Source: an uncultured Clostridia bacterium (GTDB lineage: Bacteria > Bacillota > Clostridia > Christensenellales > Borkfalkiaceae). From it: a DNA stretch of 56,745 nucleotides. The number at the start of each line of letters is the position of its first letter. The first letter of the stretch is position 1. The stretch covers positions 1 through 56,745 of the forward strand of contig CANQMQ010000010.1 of assembly GCA_947625025.1 (NCBI GenBank), written 5' to 3'. The translations under genes and the position numbers were made by a program. The notes below the pieces were generated by a model. That model saw nothing but the letters and a program-made list of their open reading frames with translations. It was not told the DNA's origin and did no database searches. Positions 36,589 through 45,236 of the stretch are shown here, piece after piece.

Positions 36589-36617
36589 TTTACAAATCCG
36601 TTTTTGTGTTTTATAAT
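36589..36617 (+). promoter_or_regulatory. Sigma-A promoter of spo0A
   Basis: TTTACA (36589-36594) and TATAAT (36612-36617) are 17 bases apart. Transcription would start near 36624, with a 25-base leader. Confidence 0.82.
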
Positions 36618-36648
36618 ACGGGTAGTTTCAAAAAAGGACGGTCGGAAC

Positions 36649-37398
36649 ATGAAAAGAATTCTCATTTTGGAGAGCAACGAGGCGTTTGCGCAGGAGCTCT
36701 CCACCCATTTCACGAAGGAGGGATTCGAGGTGTGCGGCGTGACGGGCGACGGAATGGAGGGCATCAAGCTCCTCGAAAAGTTTTCACCGCAGGTTGCCAT
36801 CGTCAGCTTGCTCCTCAGGACGTGTGACGGCTTTACGGTTTTGGAAGAGGCGAAAAAGAGCGGCAGAAAGACGGACTTCGTCGTCCTCGGAAATTTCTCG
36901 GACGACAAAATTATCGGCCGCGTCATTGACCTCGGCGCCAAGTATTACCTGATGAAACCCGTCTCGGCGGAGCTCGTCGGAGAGCGGGTCTCGGAGCTAT
37001 CCGAGGCACCCATGCCCAAGACGGAGCCCTTCGAACGCAGGCGTGCCGCCTCCCTCGATGAGCGTATCAGCAACATCTTCATCTCCATCGGCATCCCGCC
37101 GCATATCAAGGGTTACAACTACCTTCGCGAAGGCATCAAGATGGCGGTAAACGATCCGAGCATGATCAACAACGTGACGAAGGGGCTGTACCCCATCATC
37201 GGGGAACACTTTCAGACGTCTGCGAGCAAGGTGGAGCGGGCCATCCGCCATGCCATCGAGGTGGCGTGGAACAGGGGCAGGGTGGATGCCGTGAACGCCA
37301 TCTTCGGGGCACGGGTCTACATCGGAAGCGAGAAGCCCACCAACAGCGAATTCATAGCCCTCGTTGCCGATAAGCTCATCTTAGAGAGCATGGTATAG
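36649..37398 (+). CDS. spo0A: Spo0A-type regulator with degenerate receiver domain
   Basis: The 249-residue protein has a receiver-like N-terminus and a well-conserved Spo0A DNA-binding domain (about 135-249: IPPHIKGYNYLREGI, SKVERAIRHAIEVAWNRG, KPTNSEFIALVADKL). In the receiver the phospho-acceptor aspartate is Ser53 (QVAIVSLLLRTCDG against VLVLDIIMPHLDG), and the acidic pair near residue 10 is Glu-Ser. Lys103 is kept (YYLMKPV). So it probably cannot be activated by a normal phosphorelay. Spo0A is the master regulator of sporulation entry and stationary-phase genes in Bacillota. The start is chosen as the ATG about 10 bases after AAAAAGGACGG. It has its own promoter and terminator. Confidence 0.9.
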   Translation: MKRILILESNEAFAQELSTHFTKEGFEVCGVTGDGMEGIKLLEKFSPQVAIVSLLLRTCDGFTVLEEAKKSGRKTDFVVLGNFSDDKIIGRVIDLGAKYYLMKPVSAELVGERVSELSEAPMPKTEPFERRRAASLDERISNIFISIGIPPHIKGYNYLREGIKMAVNDPSMINNVTKGLYPIIGEHFQTSASKVERAIRHAIEVAWNRGRVDAVNAIFGARVYIGSEKPTNSEFIALVADKLILESMV

Positions 37399-37414
37399 GG
37401 GGAAGAAGGGGGGG

Positions 37415-37442
37415 GCGCCCGCCGCAGGAATGCGGCGGGCGC
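37415..37442 (+). terminator. Intrinsic terminator after spo0A
   Basis: GCGCCCGCCGCA and TGCGGCGGGCGC form a perfect 12-bp stem with a GGAA loop. The following tract is only moderately T-rich (ATTCCTATTT). Confidence 0.78.
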
Positions 37443-37548
37443 ATTCCTATTTCGGGGATCCCGCTTTTCCTTTCACCCGATAAAATTGGGTCGCGCGCGG
37501 CGTGCGTGAAATATTTGTTTACGTTCCCAAAAATCTTGCGCGAAATCG

Positions 37549-37577
37549 TTGAAAAAATCTTGGGAAAATGTTATACT
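37549..37577 (+). promoter_or_regulatory. Sigma-A promoter of the ftsK-rimO-pgsA-cinA run
   Basis: TTGAAA (37549-37554) and TATACT (37572-37577) are 17 bases apart. The leader contains a small CTTCCCCC-AAA-GGGGGAA hairpin before GGAGG. Confidence 0.75.
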
Positions 37578-37629
37578 GTAAGATGAAATGATATCGTGCT
37601 TCCCCCAAAGGGGGAAATCGGAGGTTAAC

Positions 37630-40600
37630 GTGAACGGCATCGGGCGCGGAGAGAATAAGGAAAAGAAGGAGAAGGTGGCTATCTTCACAAAGGAGACCGT
37701 CGGCATGACGCTCCTGCTCTTCGGCGCCATCGCACTCTTTATTACGGTAACGGGGACGCTCGTATTCGGAAGCATCGGGCTCGCCATTGCCTCCTTTTTC
37801 GTGGGGCTCTTCGGCTTCTTCGTCTACCCGCTCCTCGTGCTCCTCATCTATGTTTCGGTGACGCTCGTCATTGGGAAGAAGCTCCTGCCCGTGCAGTGGG
37901 TGCTTCGCCCCTACCTGCTCCTTTTGGCCGTATTTTTAATTGTACATACCGCCACCGCGGAACCCTACTTCTCGTTGGGCTTCGGCGGCTACCTCTCCGC
38001 TTGCTTTACGGCGGCGGGGGACGGCATCGCGCACGGCACGGGCGGCGGGGCCGTCCTCGGGCTCATCGCCTATCCCGTGCGGTACCTGCTCACCGCGGCA
38101 GGGGCATATGTTCTGTACGCTCTCCTCACGGCGGCGGCGCTCTTCTTCGCCCTGCTCCTCACTCCCTTCAGAAAACTCATGCCGTTTACGGTAAAGGAAC
38201 ACAGGCGGGAGATGCCCAAGCGGGAACGCAGGGCAGAGCGCACGGTGGGGGAACAAGCCTCCTCCGTCTCCTTTGAGGACCTCCCCGACCCCGCCCCCGC
38301 GGCCGATCTCCGTAAGAATACTACCTCTCCCTACCCCAATTCGGTGCAATCGCCGTATGCGGGCAGGAACGTCCCGCCCAAGCAGTGGCAACCCCAACCG
38401 CCGCAACCGTGGCAACCCCAACAGCCGCAGCAGCCCCAACCTTGGCAATCGCAGCCCCAACCCCAACCCGTATACAACTCCCGCTTCGACCCCGATATGG
38501 ATGAAGCGGAGCGGAGCAGGCGGAGCCGTGAAATTCTCTTCGGCGGCGACCCCGCCCAGAATTACCGCAACAACCTCGCCTATGGCAGGGATTCGAGCTT
38601 CAACCGCTCGGGTTCGACGACCGTGACCCCGCCCTCCACCTATCGCTCGCAGACGCTGCACAGAAGGCCCGTTGAGAGTACGCCCTCCCCCTACGGGAGC
38701 GGTGCCCCTTTGGGCGGCAGTACGCCTTTGGGCGGCAGTACGCCTTTGGGCGGCAGTACGCCCGCCGTACCGCCCGCCAACCCTTCCTTGAGCGGCACCC
38801 CCTCGAGCTATACGGGGGCGTTTACGCGCGATGCCGAACTCAGCCGCCCCGAGATGCCCAAGCGGGTGGAGAGCGTGCCGCGGGAGGATGTGCGTCCCCC
38901 CGAACGGCCCGTAGAGCCCTTCGTCCGCGAAGAGCCCACCCTTCCGCCCACACCCGCCTCTATCCCGCGGCAGGAATTCCTCTCCGACCCCGCCCCCAAG
39001 CCCGAGGAGCCCAAGGAAGAGCCCAAGCGGTTTCTCTCCGACCCCACAGAGCGGAGCGCGGAGCGCACGTCGCCCGCATTCGGGGAGCGCACCCGCGATT
39101 TCTTCCGCGATTATGGCAGAGAGGAGCCCTCAAGAGATTTCGGTAGGGAAGAGCCTACCCGTGACTTCGGCAGAGAAGAGCCTACCCGTGATTTTGGCAG
39201 AGAGGAATCTTCGAGAGATTTTGGCAGAGAGGAGCCCTCGAGAGATTTCGGTAGGGAAGAGCCTACCCGTGACTTCGGCAGAGAAGATCCCACCCGTAGC
39301 TTTGAACGGGAGGAGCCGCCCGAACCCGAGGAAGAGCTCGATTTCGGGGCCGACCGCACCGACCGCGGCTTGGGCAACCGGGATCTCGATCGGACGGTGG
39401 GAAGAGACCGCCGCTCCGCCGCAGACCTCTTCGACGACGACGATTACGAACCCGACGAGGAGGCGAATGACGACGGGGAACTTCCCGACAATGCGAGATT
39501 TACGGGCGACCCCCGCCTTCCCGAAAGAGATTCCCGCATTCCCGAGCGGGAGACGCGGCTGCCCGATAGAGAGACGAGACTTCCCGAGCGGGAGACGCGG
39601 CTTCCCGATTCCCGTGCGGGGGAGGGGCTTCGGAGCGTAGAGCAGAGGCCCGCGCCCGAAAAGCCGCAAAAACACGTGTACAAAGCGTATAACCGCCCCC
39701 CGCTCGACATCTTCAAACAGTACGATGAGACGCCCTCCGTCTCCCCCGAAGAGCTTCAGAACAACGAAGAGATCATCGTGGAGACCCTTCGGAACTACCG
39801 CATCGAATCGCAAATCGTCAATACGAAGGTGGGGGCAACTGTAACCCGTTACGATATCGATATCCCGACCAATGTCACCGTCAACATGGTGACAAAGCAC
39901 AGCACAGACCTCGCGATGCGCCTGAAGGCGACGAAGGGCGTCAACATGTACGCCAACAACGCACAGGGCACCGTCTCCATCGAAGTGCCCAACGCCAAGC
40001 GCGGCATCGTGGGCATGCGGGGCATCCTCGAATCGGATGCCTTCAACCGCACCAAGCCCGATTCGCTCACCTTTGCGATCGGGAAGGACATCGAGGGCAA
40101 GTGCGTCTGCGGGGACATCAACGAAATGACGCATATCCTCATCGCGGGGACGACGGGCTCCGGTAAATCGGTGTGCATCCATTCCATGCTCATCAGCCTC
40201 ATCTATAAGTACTCCCCCGAAGAGCTCCGCCTCATCTTGATCGACCCCAAGAAATCGGAGTTCACCGTCTATGAGGACATGCCTCACCTCATGATCAATG
40301 AAATCATCACCGATGCGCAGAAGGCCGTAACCGCACTCAATTGGGCGGTGAAGGAGATGGAGAGGAGGTATACCCTCTTCAATGAAAAGACGCGCTCGGG
40401 CAGGGCGGTGCGCAAGATCGATGAATACAACGCCAACCTCACAGAGGACGAAGAGCGGCTTCCCAAGATCGTCATTGTAGTGGACGAGCTTGCAGACCTC
40501 ATGTCCGTTGCCAAGAAGGATATCGAAGAGCGCATCCAGCGGCTCTCCCAAAAGGCAAGGGCGGCGGGCATCCACCTCGTCCTCTCCACCCAACGCCCCT

Positions 40601-41148
40601 CCGTCAACGTGGTTACGGGCGTCATTAAGAGCAACCTTCCCACCCGTATCGCCCTCTCCGTCAACCAGGAAGTGGATTCCCGCGTCATTATCGATGAATC
40701 GGGGGCGGAGAAACTGCTCGGCAACGGCGATATGATCTTCACCATCGGCGGTGCGGGGCGCACCCGCGTGCAGGGAGCCTTCCTGAGTTCACAGGAGACC
40801 TTCGAAGTCATTCAATACATCCGCCAAAACAACGAGGCCTACTTCGATAAGAGCGTATCCGACTACGTCAATAAATCGGGCGGCGGCGAGAAGGAAGGGG
40901 AGGATAGCGAGGGCAACATGGAGGCCGATGAGCAGTGCATCCGCGCCCTCCGCTATGTGGTGGACCTCGGCTCCGCCTCCATCTCCCTCATTCAGCGCAA
41001 GTGCTCGGTGGGGTACAGCCGTGCGGGGCGCATCATGGAATGGATGGAGCTCATGGGGTACGTCTCCCCCTTCGACGGCAAGGCAAAGGCACGGCAGGTG
41101 CTCCTCACCAAGGAAGAATTTGAGGCGAAGTACGGGGACGTGGATTAA
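37630..41148 (+). CDS. ftsK: DNA translocase FtsK/SpoIIIE
   Basis: I start this 1172-residue protein at the GTG 5 bases after GGAGG (37620-37624); an ATG at 37588 lacks a ribosome site. N-terminal membrane helices (about 20-185) anchor it at the septum. A very long Pro/Gln/Arg/Glu-rich linker (about 190-690) contains several tandem repeats. The motor has Walker A AGTTGSGKS (839-847) and Walker B with Asp952-Glu953 (IVVDELADLM). A C-terminal winged helix of the gamma type recognises KOPS/SRS-like sites. It pumps chromosome ends out of the closing septum. rimO begins directly at its stop codon. Confidence 0.95.
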   Translation: MNGIGRGENKEKKEKVAIFTKETVGMTLLLFGAIALFITVTGTLVFGSIGLAIASFFVGLFGFFVYPLLVLLIYVSVTLVIGKKLLPVQWVLRPYLLLLAVFLIVHTATAEPYFSLGFGGYLSACFTAAGDGIAHGTGGGAVLGLIAYPVRYLLTAAGAYVLYALLTAAALFFALLLTPFRKLMPFTVKEHRREMPKRERRAERTVGEQASSVSFEDLPDPAPAADLRKNTTSPYPNSVQSPYAGRNVPPKQWQPQPPQPWQPQQPQQPQPWQSQPQPQPVYNSRFDPDMDEAERSRRSREILFGGDPAQNYRNNLAYGRDSSFNRSGSTTVTPPSTYRSQTLHRRPVESTPSPYGSGAPLGGSTPLGGSTPLGGSTPAVPPANPSLSGTPSSYTGAFTRDAELSRPEMPKRVESVPREDVRPPERPVEPFVREEPTLPPTPASIPRQEFLSDPAPKPEEPKEEPKRFLSDPTERSAERTSPAFGERTRDFFRDYGREEPSRDFGREEPTRDFGREEPTRDFGREESSRDFGREEPSRDFGREEPTRDFGREDPTRSFEREEPPEPEEELDFGADRTDRGLGNRDLDRTVGRDRRSAADLFDDDDYEPDEEANDDGELPDNARFTGDPRLPERDSRIPERETRLPDRETRLPERETRLPDSRAGEGLRSVEQRPAPEKPQKHVYKAYNRPPLDIFKQYDETPSVSPEELQNNEEIIVETLRNYRIESQIVNTKVGATVTRYDIDIPTNVTVNMVTKHSTDLAMRLKATKGVNMYANNAQGTVSIEVPNAKRGIVGMRGILESDAFNRTKPDSLTFAIGKDIEGKCVCGDINEMTHILIAGTTGSGKSVCIHSMLISLIYKYSPEELRLILIDPKKSEFTVYEDMPHLMINEIITDAQKAVTALNWAVKEMERRYTLFNEKTRSGRAVRKIDEYNANLTEDEERLPKIVIVVDELADLMSVAKKDIEERIQRLSQKARAAGIHLVLSTQRPSVNVVTGVIKSNLPTRIALSVNQEVDSRVIIDESGAEKLLGNGDMIFTIGGAGRTRVQGAFLSSQETFEVIQYIRQNNEAYFDKSVSDYVNKSGGGEKEGEDSEGNMEADEQCIRALRYVVDLGSASISLIQRKCSVGYSRAGRIMEWMELMGYVSPFDGKAKARQVLLTKEEFEAKYGDVD
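38707..38760 (+). repeat. Coding tandem repeat PLGGST x3 in ftsK
   Basis: Three identical 18-bp units encode PLGGST in the FtsK linker. Identity at the DNA level suggests recent expansion. Confidence 0.85.
39112..39318 (+). repeat. Coding tandem repeat (S/T)RDFGREEP in ftsK
   Basis: About seven 27-bp units encode a nine-residue charged motif. A 60-bp stretch at 39119-39178 recurs at 39227-39286 with a single difference, showing block duplication of four units. Confidence 0.85.
39514..39612 (+). repeat. Coding tandem repeat RLPxRET in ftsK
   Basis: 21-bp units encode RLPERET / RLPDRET, again in the disordered linker. Confidence 0.8.
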
Positions 41149-42462
41149 ATGATACATAAGACGTTTGGCATGATTTCGCTCGGGTGCGATAAGAACCGCG
41201 TAGACGGGGAGCGTCTGCTCGGAGAAATTGTCCGCCACGGGTGCAGCATCACCTCAGACCCGTTGGAGGCCGAGGTGCTCATCGTAAACACCTGTGCCTT
41301 TCTGAATGCCGCCCGCGAGGAATCCATCAACACCATCATAGAGGGCAACGGCTACCGAAAGGGCAAGCTTGAAAAAATTGTGGTCACGGGTTGCCTTCCC
41401 CAAAAATTTGTGGGAGAACTCTTTCCCGCCCTCACCGAAGCGGATGTCTTTTTGGGGGTGGACGACGTCTCCGCCCTCTTTCCCGCCCTCGAGGAGAGCT
41501 ATAGGGGGGAGCGGGTGAACGCAGTCGGCAGGGGGGATGGCAGAAGAGTGGAGCGCTTCGTCTCCACCATGCCCCACCTCAAATATCTCAAAATTGCGGA
41601 TGGGTGTTTCAACCACTGCACCTACTGCCTCATTCCCAAGATACGGGGGAAGTACGTTTCCTACCCCTTGGAAGAACTCGTCGAGGAAGCGAGAGGCTTG
41701 GGGGAGACCGATGAGCTCGTGCTCGTCGCCCAGGATACCACCCGCTACGGGGAGGACAGGGGGAAAAACGAGTTCGTGCACCTCATCCAAGCGCTCTCCG
41801 CCCTTGAAAACATCGGGCACATCCGCCTACTCTATTGCTACCCCGAAGTGGTCACGGAGGAGCTCATCGGGGAGCTGAGGCGCAACGAAAAGCTCATAAA
41901 GTACCTCGATATCCCCCTCCAACATTCGGAGGACCGCATCCTGAAACTGATGGGGCGGCGGAGCACCAAGGCGGAGATCCGTGCCCTCACCGAAAAACTG
42001 AGGGCGGAGGTTCCCGGAATTTCCCTCCGCACCACCTTTATTTCGGGCTTTCCCACCGAAACGGAAGAGGAGCACCGCGCCCTCCTCGCCTTCCTGGAGG
42101 AGCAGAAGTTTGAAAACTGCGGCTTCTTCGCCTATTCCCGTGAACCCGATACGCCCGCGTACCAATTAAAGGGGCAGGTGCACCACGCCACCAAGGAGCG
42201 GCGGGTGCGTGAGCTCTATGCCGCACAGCAGAAGATCTCCCGTGAAAAGCTGCAGTGCTTTGTGGGGCGTACCCTCGAAGTGGTGTGTGACGGCATCGAT
42301 TATGAATACGGCGGATTTACGGGGCGGGCATACTTTCAGGCATATGAGATAGATGGCAGCGTCTACTTCCATTCCCCGCATGCAGAGGAAGGACGGCGGT
42401 ACCATGTCCGAATCGACAGCGCAGAAACCTATGATTTGTACGGTCACACCGTGGAGGAATAA
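41149..42462 (+). CDS. rimO: Ribosomal protein S12 methylthiotransferase RimO
   Basis: The 437-residue radical-SAM protein has the UPF0004 N-terminal domain (ISLGCDKNRVDGE, which fits RimO rather than MiaB), a radical SAM CxxxCxxC in GCFNHCTYCLIPKIRG, and a C-terminal TRAM domain. It adds a methylthio group to Asp of ribosomal protein S12 using two Fe-S clusters. Its ATG follows the ftsK stop directly, and pgsA starts at once after it, so the genes are probably translated together. Confidence 0.93.
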   Translation: MIHKTFGMISLGCDKNRVDGERLLGEIVRHGCSITSDPLEAEVLIVNTCAFLNAAREESINTIIEGNGYRKGKLEKIVVTGCLPQKFVGELFPALTEADVFLGVDDVSALFPALEESYRGERVNAVGRGDGRRVERFVSTMPHLKYLKIADGCFNHCTYCLIPKIRGKYVSYPLEELVEEARGLGETDELVLVAQDTTRYGEDRGKNEFVHLIQALSALENIGHIRLLYCYPEVVTEELIGELRRNEKLIKYLDIPLQHSEDRILKLMGRRSTKAEIRALTEKLRAEVPGISLRTTFISGFPTETEEEHRALLAFLEEQKFENCGFFAYSREPDTPAYQLKGQVHHATKERRVRELYAAQQKISREKLQCFVGRTLEVVCDGIDYEYGGFTGRAYFQAYEIDGSVYFHSPHAEEGRRYHVRIDSAETYDLYGHTVEE

Positions 42463-43089
42463 ATGAATCTACCCAATAAAATTACGCTCACCCGCATCTT
42501 CATGATCCCCGTCTTTGTGGTGCTCTTCTATGTGGAATTTCCCTACCACGAACTCGTCTCGGCAATCGTATTCGTGCTCGCCGCCTCCACCGATTTTTTG
42601 GACGGCTACATCGCAAGGAAGTATCACCTCGTCACCGATTTGGGCAAATTTTTAGACCCGATCGCGGATAAGGTGCTCGTCTCTACGGCGCTCATCCTCA
42701 TGCTCACCCGCCCCTCCGTATTCCTCCTCTTCGGGGAAATTTCTTGGGGGCTTATGGTAGCGGGCATCGCCGTAGCCATCATTCTCGCCCGAGAGCTCAT
42801 CGTGAGCGGCTTCCGCATGGTTGCCGCGGGCAAGAACCTCGTCCTCGCCGCCGATAAACTTGGGAAGTACAAGACGGCGACGACGGATGCCGCCATCGCC
42901 CTGCTCCTTGCCTGCATGTCCTTTGCGGGGGAGACGGGCGCCGTCTATCCCGCGGCGGTGGGGCTCGCCCTCTTCGGCATCGCAACCCTGCTCACCATCG
43001 CTTCGGGCGTCAACTACATCGTCCGCAACCGTTCGGTGCTCATAGATAAAAAGGAGCCCGAGGGGCAGAGCAGTGAGGAACAAAAGTGA
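42463..43089 (+). CDS. pgsA: CDP-diacylglycerol-glycerol-3-phosphate 3-phosphatidyltransferase
   Basis: The 208-residue membrane protein starts MNLPNKITLTRI and has the CDP-alcohol phosphotransferase motif ASTDFLDGYIARKYHLVTDLGKFLDPIADK (D..DG..AR...G..D...D pattern, residues about 40-69). It makes phosphatidylglycerol phosphate, the first step of phosphatidylglycerol and cardiolipin synthesis. It lies in the usual Bacillota order between rimO and cinA and overlaps cinA by four bases. Confidence 0.94.
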   Translation: MNLPNKITLTRIFMIPVFVVLFYVEFPYHELVSAIVFVLAASTDFLDGYIARKYHLVTDLGKFLDPIADKVLVSTALILMLTRPSVFLLFGEISWGLMVAGIAVAIILARELIVSGFRMVAAGKNLVLAADKLGKYKTATTDAAIALLLACMSFAGETGAVYPAAVGLALFGIATLLTIASGVNYIVRNRSVLIDKKEPEGQSSEEQK

Positions 43090-44171
43090 AAATTTCCGCC
43101 GTCGTCCTCTTTGAAAACAAAAATCCGCGGCAGGAAGCGGGTGCGGATGCCGTGCTCGATGCCCTCTGGAGCGGGGGCGTATTCTTGGATGAAGTCGTAT
43201 ACCTGCCCATCGCGGCGCCCTCTCAGGTGACGGCGGCCGTCATGCGGCTCTCGACCGATTGCGGCGCGGTGCTTCTCATTTGCCCCGAGGAGGGGATGGT
43301 TACGGCACGGCGGGCAATTACTTCCGCCTGCGGGCGGGAATTCGAGGCGGAATCTCTGCTCGAGACGGAGGCCTGCCTCTTTTCGGTGCTCCCTTCGGGG
43401 GAGCGCGGGGCACAGCTCGTGCGCACGGAGACGGTGCCGCACATCGACGCCCTCCGCCGTGCGTCCTACTTCCGCATGGTGTTGAAGGCCATATGCGTCC
43501 CCCCCGAGAAGCTCTCCGTCGCCATCACCCTCGCAGAGCGGGCGGCGGCAGGCGCCCTTCTTCTCCATGTGCGGGAGAAGTACGGGGATACCCGCATCGA
43601 ACTCGTCTACGATAGGGCGACGCCCAAGGTAATTGCCGATGAGGTGGTGCGCATCTTGGGGGAGGAGCTCAAGGATTACCTCTACGCCCTCGAGGATGTC
43701 TCGATCGCGGAGCGGCTCGTGGAGGCCCTCACCGTAAGAAGGAGGGTGCTCTCCACCGCGGAGTCGTTTACGGGCGGCGGCGTCGGGCGGGCGATCGTGC
43801 GCGTCTCGGGCGCAAGCGCCGTATTCTTTGAGGGGCTGAATACGTACAACTCGAAATCCAAGGAAGAGCGGCTCGGCGTCTCGCCCATCACCCTGAAGGC
43901 GCAGGGCGCGGTCTCCGATGAGACGGCGTATCAAATGGCAACGGGGCTGCTTGCCTCGGGCAACTGCGATATCGCCATCGCAACCACGGGCATTGCGGGG
44001 CCTTTGAGCGATGAGAGCGGCGCCCCCGTGGGGCTCTGCTACTTCGCCGTAGGCACAAAGGAAGAGGTAAGCGTATACCGCTACCGCCTCGCGGGAGACC
44101 GTGAGACCGTGATCGAGACGGGCATCAACCTCGCCCTCTTCCTCGCATACAAACAGCTGAAATTGGGATAA
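43086..44171 (+). CDS. cinA: CinA-family protein with degenerate MoCF domain
   Basis: The 361-residue protein starts at a GTG overlapping the pgsA stop (GTGA). The C-terminal CinA domain (about 210-361) is intact (LSTAESFTGGGVGRAIV, ATTGIAGPLSDESGAPVGLCYFAV) and should deamidate nicotinamide mononucleotide. The N-terminal MoCF/COG1058 half is badly worn: the GGLGPTxDD motif for ADP-ribose hydrolysis is not present (LLICPEEGMVTARRAI stands in its place). It sits next to recA, as in many Bacillota. Confidence 0.85.
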   Translation: MKISAVVLFENKNPRQEAGADAVLDALWSGGVFLDEVVYLPIAAPSQVTAAVMRLSTDCGAVLLICPEEGMVTARRAITSACGREFEAESLLETEACLFSVLPSGERGAQLVRTETVPHIDALRRASYFRMVLKAICVPPEKLSVAITLAERAAAGALLLHVREKYGDTRIELVYDRATPKVIADEVVRILGEELKDYLYALEDVSIAERLVEALTVRRRVLSTAESFTGGGVGRAIVRVSGASAVFFEGLNTYNSKSKEERLGVSPITLKAQGAVSDETAYQMATGLLASGNCDIAIATTGIAGPLSDESGAPVGLCYFAVGTKEEVSVYRYRLAGDRETVIETGINLALFLAYKQLKLG

Positions 44172-44189
44172 AACCGTAAGGAGCAAGAT

Positions 44190-45212
44190 ATGAACGAAGA
44201 AAAACTCAAGGCATTGGATGCCGTACTCGCGCAGATCGAAAAGTCGTACGGCAAGGGCTCTATCATGAAGCTCGGGCAGGACGGCGCCAACGACATCGAA
44301 GTCATTCCCTCGGGGTGCCTCTCCCTCGACCTCGCCCTCGGCATCGGGGGCTGGCCGCGCGGCAGGATGATAGAGATATACGGGCCCGAATCCTCGGGCA
44401 AGACGACGGTCGCCCTCCACGCCGTCGCCGAAGCACAGAAACTCGGGGGCATCGCCGCCTTCATAGACGCCGAACACGCCCTCGACCCCATCTACGCGAA
44501 GAAGCTCGGCGTCAACCTCGATGAGCTGTACGTCTCTCAACCCGATACGGGCGAACAGGCGCTCGACATCGTAGATGCCCTCGTGCGCTCCTCGGCGGTA
44601 GACATCATCGTGGTGGACTCGGTGGCCGCCCTCACCCCGAAGGCGGAGATCGAGGGGGACATGGGGGATTCCCACGTGGGGCTTCAGGCCCGCCTCATGT
44701 CTCAGGCACTCAGAAAGCTGACTGCCATCGTCAACAAGAGCAAGACGTGCGTCATTTTCATCAACCAGCTCCGCGAGAAGGTGGGCGTGATGTTCGGCAA
44801 TCCCGAAGTTACCCCGGGCGGCAAGGCGCTCAAGTTCTATGCCTCCATCCGCGTGGACGTGCGCAAGATCGATACCATCAAGGATACGGAGGGGGCTACG
44901 GGCAACCGCACCCGCGCGAAGGTCGTGAAAAATAAGCTCGCCTCTCCCTTCCGACAGGCCGAATTCGATATCCTCTACGGCGAGGGCGTCTCGCAGGAGG
45001 GGTGCGTCATCGACCTCGGCGTGCAGTATGAGATCATCAAGAAGAGCGGCGCGTGGTTCAGTTATAACGACAACAAAGTCGCCAACGGCAAGGAGCGCAT
45101 GCGGCAGTTCTTGAAGGACAACCCCGAACTCATGGAGGAAATCATCGCGAAGATCCGTGCGGCATCTAAGGGGGCATCCGTCGCCGATGTGGCGGGTTCG
45201 GAAGTGCAGTAA
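44190..45212 (+). CDS. recA: Recombinase RecA
   Basis: The 340-residue protein has Walker [10 protein letters not shown] (about 66-74), the [18 protein letters not shown] block and the LMSQALRKL region. Family length and order are normal. It forms filaments on single-stranded DNA for recombination and triggers LexA cleavage. The start follows AAGGAGCAAG. I saw no LexA box in the 18-base gap after cinA, so an SOS promoter, if any, lies inside cinA or further upstream. Confidence 0.97.
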   Translation: MNEEKLKALDAVLAQIEKSYGKGSIMKLGQDGANDIEVIPSGCLSLDLALGIGGWPRGRMIEIYGPESSGKTTVALHAVAEAQKLGGIAAFIDAEHALDPIYAKKLGVNLDELYVSQPDTGEQALDIVDALVRSSAVDIIVVDSVAALTPKAEIEGDMGDSHVGLQARLMSQALRKLTAIVNKSKTCVIFINQLREKVGVMFGNPEVTPGGKALKFYASIRVDVRKIDTIKDTEGATGNRTRAKVVKNKLASPFRQAEFDILYGEGVSQEGCVIDLGVQYEIIKKSGAWFSYNDNKVANGKERMRQFLKDNPELMEEIIAKIRAASKGASVADVAGSEVQ

Positions 45213-45236
45213 GCGGCTTTTTCTAAGGGAACCGGT

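Noticed and set aside
39112-39318. Regular direct repeats resembling a CRISPR array
   Set aside because: Units are 27 bp, contiguous and in frame in ftsK, with no spacers and no cas genes.
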